Origin: Whalleya microplaca
Taxonomy: Eukaryota > Ascomycota > Sordariomycetes > Xylariales > Xylariaceae
Reading direction: 5' to 3'
NCBI GenBank assembly: GCA_022497155.1
Contig: MU385733.1
Location: 496,001 to 560,000, forward strand
Length of the DNA: 64,000 bases
Shown here: one piece after another, positions 60,941 to 64,000 of the stretch
How the letters are laid out: every line of letters begins with the position of its first letter
How positions within the stretch are numbered: position 1 is the first letter of the stretch
Notes under the pieces: generated by a model
What the model was told of the DNA's origin: nothing
Database searches by the model: none
The model's input: only the letters and a program-made list of their open reading frames with translations
Position numbers and translations under genes: made by a program

Positions 60941-62370
60941 ATATATAATGAAAAAATAAAAACCTTATAACGTTCCGAATATAATATAACGCGTATAAAT
61001 ATAAAGTCCTCCCTTTCGGACTTATAAATAAGCCTTTTATTTTTTAACGGTATATTAATAACGTATTATTCGATTTTTTTAACAATTTTTATAATATATA
61101 TATAAACGATATCTTGATTTTTTTAAAGTTTATTAAAAAATATTACATTTATGTATAACAGGTCCTCTAACAACTAAAAGACGTAAGCCTTTAGGCAGAT
61201 CTTAAAAAATATAAATTTCACGTTACTTAAATAAAATTCCTAAAATATATCGTAAATACGGATAATATACGCGTCGACCCCGCTAAAGTATAAGTAGTTT
61301 AAAACTAGGCTATATTAAAGCGTATATAAAAGGTATAGTTATTTTTAGGATTTTATAATTTTTATTAAAAATTTATATTTTAATATAATAAAATAGCTAA
61401 GCCGCTTTTCTAACTAACGAAAACAGGGGTTTAATAGAGTTAAAATAAGTATTATAAAGTTGCGTTTTAGTAATTAAAAGACGACTTAATTAACGCCTTT
61501 TTATTAGTATATTTTAGCTATAATAAAGATATAAAAATAAAAACCGACGTGTTTAACGGGATATTAGCTAGCGTATTATTATAATAAAAAGATAATAATA
61601 AATAATATTCTTATACGTTTTATTCGGAAATAATATATAGCGTTAAACTAAATTATAATATATATAATAAAGAAATACTAGCAGTAGTTCGTATTTTATA
61701 AGTTTAACGAGCGGAACTTATTAAGGTATAAGTTACTTCCTTTTTAATTATTATTAATTATTATATATTAAAGTATTTCGGGGTTAAATAATACTTTAAT
61801 TTATAATAAATAAGCTAGTCGGAAATATTAGCAGAATATAATTTTATAATTATATACCGGCTAAAAAAAAATAATATAGTAGCGGATATTATTTTGCGTA
61901 AGCTGGAATTACTGTATATTTAAAAGGCAAAAATATTAAACTAAAGGTATAAAACCCTGTTCCGGTTGGTAGTTCCGGCTGAAATTTAAAAACTATAAGT
62001 AAATGTTTTATATATAAAAGTAAATTCTCCTTCGGAAATTCTGGTTTTAAATAATATAAAGTTCCTTTTATTAAAAGGTTTTAGCGTAATATTTATTAAC
62101 GAAATATTATAACGAAATAAAAATAACCCTAACTTTAAAATTTATTATATAAAAATACGCGATAACTTTTTAGGCCTGTAGTAAGATATAAATAGCTTTA
62201 TATTATGCGGGATACGGCTAATTATATTTAATAAGAATAAATTATGCGTCCGGCTTTTAAAGGAGGTATATAGTCGATTGCTTACGGCATATTTAGGGAA
62301 GAATAAAACCCGGAAGCTTATTATAATATAATATTAGTAGTTAGGAATATCTTAAAACGTTAATACATTT

Positions 62371-63100
62371 ATGGCTAATTATTTCGAATGCCGCCTTATA
62401 AAGATATCTTGCGATAAAACCTTTAGTTTCCTTTATTTATTACCTGTTTTAAAAAAGGTGTGGGATTATGTCGTTATAAATTTTAAAGTAATATTTAAAA
62501 ATAAAAAAAAATGTAATAACGTTTTTATTGTTATTAATTATTTAAGGAAGCAGGCTTAATTAATAACATATATCCGAAAAGCGATAGCGCGGGACGTTAT
62601 ATATATATATTATAACAAACCTTTCTGTATTTTTAGGATCCCTAAAAATATTATTAGCGATAATAAACTTTAGTTTATAGTAAGGTTTACTAATAAATTC
62701 TCCCGGATAATAAATATTAAATTAAAGTTTATTACGTTAAGATATTACGAAATAATAGGATAGGTAAAAATTATAAACGCGTATATTAATTAAAAGCTGC
62801 GGCTATTTATTAATTACTAATAAAATAATTAATTAAATGTATTACTAATTATAAATTACGTATAAGCTGTTTTACTATATAAGTTAACCGGTATATCTTT
62901 TTATAAGATAGAAATAAGCTTCCCGATATTATTTTATTTCGATTAATAATAACGGACGGCAGCCGAAAATATAGCAGATTTTCCTTTTAAAAAAAGGCTA
63001 TTTAAAGAGAAAGTATAAAATTAAATATAAGGAATATATAATTATATAATAGTTATACGTAAAGTTATTATAAAAGCTTAGGAGCAAATAATATAATAAA
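62371..63100 (+). pseudogene. Integrase remnant of the plus-strand chromovirus
   Basis: Frame with CRLIKISCDKTF (zinc-binding end), VWDYVVINFKVIFKNKKKCNNV and FIVINYLRKQA, then after a stop YNKPFCIFRIPKNIISDNKL, the second catalytic Asp region (SD). A 62-codon stop-free run survives at 62,371-62,559. Boundaries approximate. Confidence 0.75.
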
Positions 63101-63419
63101 TTAATAAATACTGTCGAAAACCAGATTTTAATGTAGGAAATTGTATTTTTATTATAAAAAAGCGTTAGTTATAGCAGATAAATCGGCCTTTTAATAAGCT
63201 TAACTTTTTTTTAACGCGGCAGTATTTTAAGATTAAAAAGCGACTATTAAATAATATATTTCGATTAAAAGTTTCTAATATTTAAAGGCCTTTTAGCTTA
63301 TATTACGCTAACCGATTACGGAAATATTTAAATAATCTTTTTGTAGGATAAAAATTAAAGAATCCTATTAAATAAGTAGTCGAGCTAAAGTTACGGGAAA
63401 AAAAATAAGTTATAAAAAT

Positions 63420-63870
63420 AGTATTAATATCGTGATTATATTATTATAAACTTTAATATAAAGTTAAATAAGTCGGATAAAATGCCGATAATATATAATA
63501 TTGTCTTAAGACAGGGTATTAGGGTGAATCAAAAGTGAGATATTAGGTTAAAAATGAGTGTATATTAGCTGCTAGAGCTGTGTGTGTATAACTGTCTAAC
63601 TATCTAGTGATATCTATTGTAAAAAAGTGAAGGAGATGTGAGGGAAAAGGTCAGCTAAATACAGGTATATAATCCACTGTAAAATGCCCTATGGAGTGCC
63701 TTATAAATACCCTATAAAGTGTCCTGTGGAGTGCCCTGTGACGTGGCTTTAAGGGGCTTTTAATGGCTCCTAAGCTGCTATTAATACCCGTAATCCCCTG
63801 CCCTATTACAATATCTAGCTAGAAATTTTAAAAATGCTACTATAAAATTAGACGAATTTTATATAAATAA
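63420..63870 (+). pseudogene. Chromodomain remnant split by a solo LTR
   Basis: Remnant LYYYKL-YKVK-VG-NADNI ends at about 63,501 and resumes after the 63,502-63,810 insertion as LARNFKNATIKLDEFYINN. The order (YRVKW-like, G, then NFKNA and a helix) is that of the chromodomain at the C terminus of fungal chromovirus integrases. Confidence 0.75.
63502..63810 (+). repeat. Solo LTR of the TRIM-like family in the chromodomain
   Basis: 309 bp, TGTCTTAAGACAGGG to CCCTATTACA, flanked by ATAT (63,498-63,501 and 63,811-63,814; AATAT if the last A is counted as target). It matches both LTRs of 59,337-60,940 end to end. Removing it with one target copy keeps the chromodomain frame. Confidence 0.83.
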
Positions 63871-64000
63871 CCTAGAGGCGGCCGGTTTTCTTATCTGCCT
63901 AAAACTATAAAAATAAGCTGCAAAAAAAAATCGATTCGATCCGGACTATTTTAATAACGATAAACTTATATTAAAACAATAAATAGCGGCCCGGAAACGT

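Larger units (their letters stand above)
56650..64000 (+). mobile_element. Plus-strand Ty3/gypsy chromovirus, RIP-degraded, runs off right edge
   Basis: Plus-strand translations give, in order: gag remnants (ENELFINTDYF near 56,900; FIEL-IKTLKNFQKFKNKF near 57,100); a degraded zinc knuckle at 57,554-57,602 whose Cys and His codons read Tyr (RYFNYYNKGYNK); reverse transcriptase YRKLNTLIKKNKYFLPLIEK at 59,200-59,270 continuing after an insertion with YKYKVLPFGLINKPFIFQRY (60,985-61,050) and YINDILIF; HVT-IKFLKYIVNTDNIRVDPAKV (about 61,220-61,290); integrase from about 62,371 (VWDYVVINFK, NVFIVINYLRKQA); and a C-terminal chromodomain at about 63,420-63,501 plus 63,815-63,870. The start (5' LTR) is not resolved. 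Interrupted by 59,337-60,940 and 63,502-63,810. Confidence 0.85.

Noticed and set aside
59337..63810. The 310-bp repeats as a MITE family with imperfect terminal inverted repeats
   Set aside because: Two copies are terminal direct repeats of one 1.6-kb unit whose outer flanks share ATAT while the inner flanks do not, and the ends are TG...CA; LTRs explain this better.

Overview
The window looks like nuclear DNA of a filamentous ascomycete (Pezizomycotina, probably a Sordariomycete). It has short 45-80 bp introns with GTAAGT-like donors and CTAAC-like branch points, fungal-specific gene families (Cyk3, a Don3/MST-1-type kinase, MFS sugar transporter), and a long A+T-rich block of retrotransposons wrecked by C-to-T and G-to-A changes, the signature of repeat-induced point mutation (RIP). 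No species can be named from the sequence. No rRNA gene, tRNA gene or CRISPR array was recognised.

Layout. 1-2.1 kb: 5' part of a homeobox transcription factor on the minus strand, running off the left edge. 2.1-15.1 kb: about 13 kb without a convincing gene. 15.1-16.9 kb: a five-exon hexose-transporter-type MFS gene (minus). 19.6-23.4 kb: a Cyk3-type cytokinesis protein (minus), head to head with a germinal-centre kinase (plus, 25.2-27.3 kb). 29.5-31.0 kb: an orphan class III aminotransferase (plus). 31-41 kb: gene-poor transition zone with small LTR-like insertions and one intact 795-codon C2H2-type gene (37.3-39.7 kb), whose last 15 codons come from a solo LTR inserted next to the old stop. 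41-64 kb: A+T-rich, RIP-degraded, nested retroelements.

The retroelement block can be read in layers. An outer Ty3/gypsy element (minus, about 40,977 to at least 52,140) has a second Ty3/gypsy element (43,300-50,774) inserted between its reverse transcriptase and RNase H. The inner element is complete: 191-bp LTRs, ATTTT target-site duplication and a polypurine tract. A 170-bp solo LTR (51,527-51,696, AGATT duplication) also cuts the outer reverse transcriptase. On the plus strand from about 56.6 kb to beyond the right edge lies a third Ty3/gypsy element with a chromodomain. It is interrupted by a small non-autonomous LTR element (59,337-60,940, 310-bp LTRs, no recognisable coding) and by a solo LTR of the same family (63,502-63,810). 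Removing each insertion plus one ATAT copy restores the gypsy reading frame.

Functionally, the two housekeeping genes sharing a promoter region both belong to cytokinesis/septation. The most unusual observations are the LTR-rewritten C terminus of the C2H2 gene, the small LTR families that keep their G+C inside RIP-ruined hosts, the hairpin with compensatory changes in one of those families, and a complete-looking transglutaminase Cys-His-Asp triad in the Cyk3 protein. I did not find a gene cluster that clearly forms a new multi-gene system.
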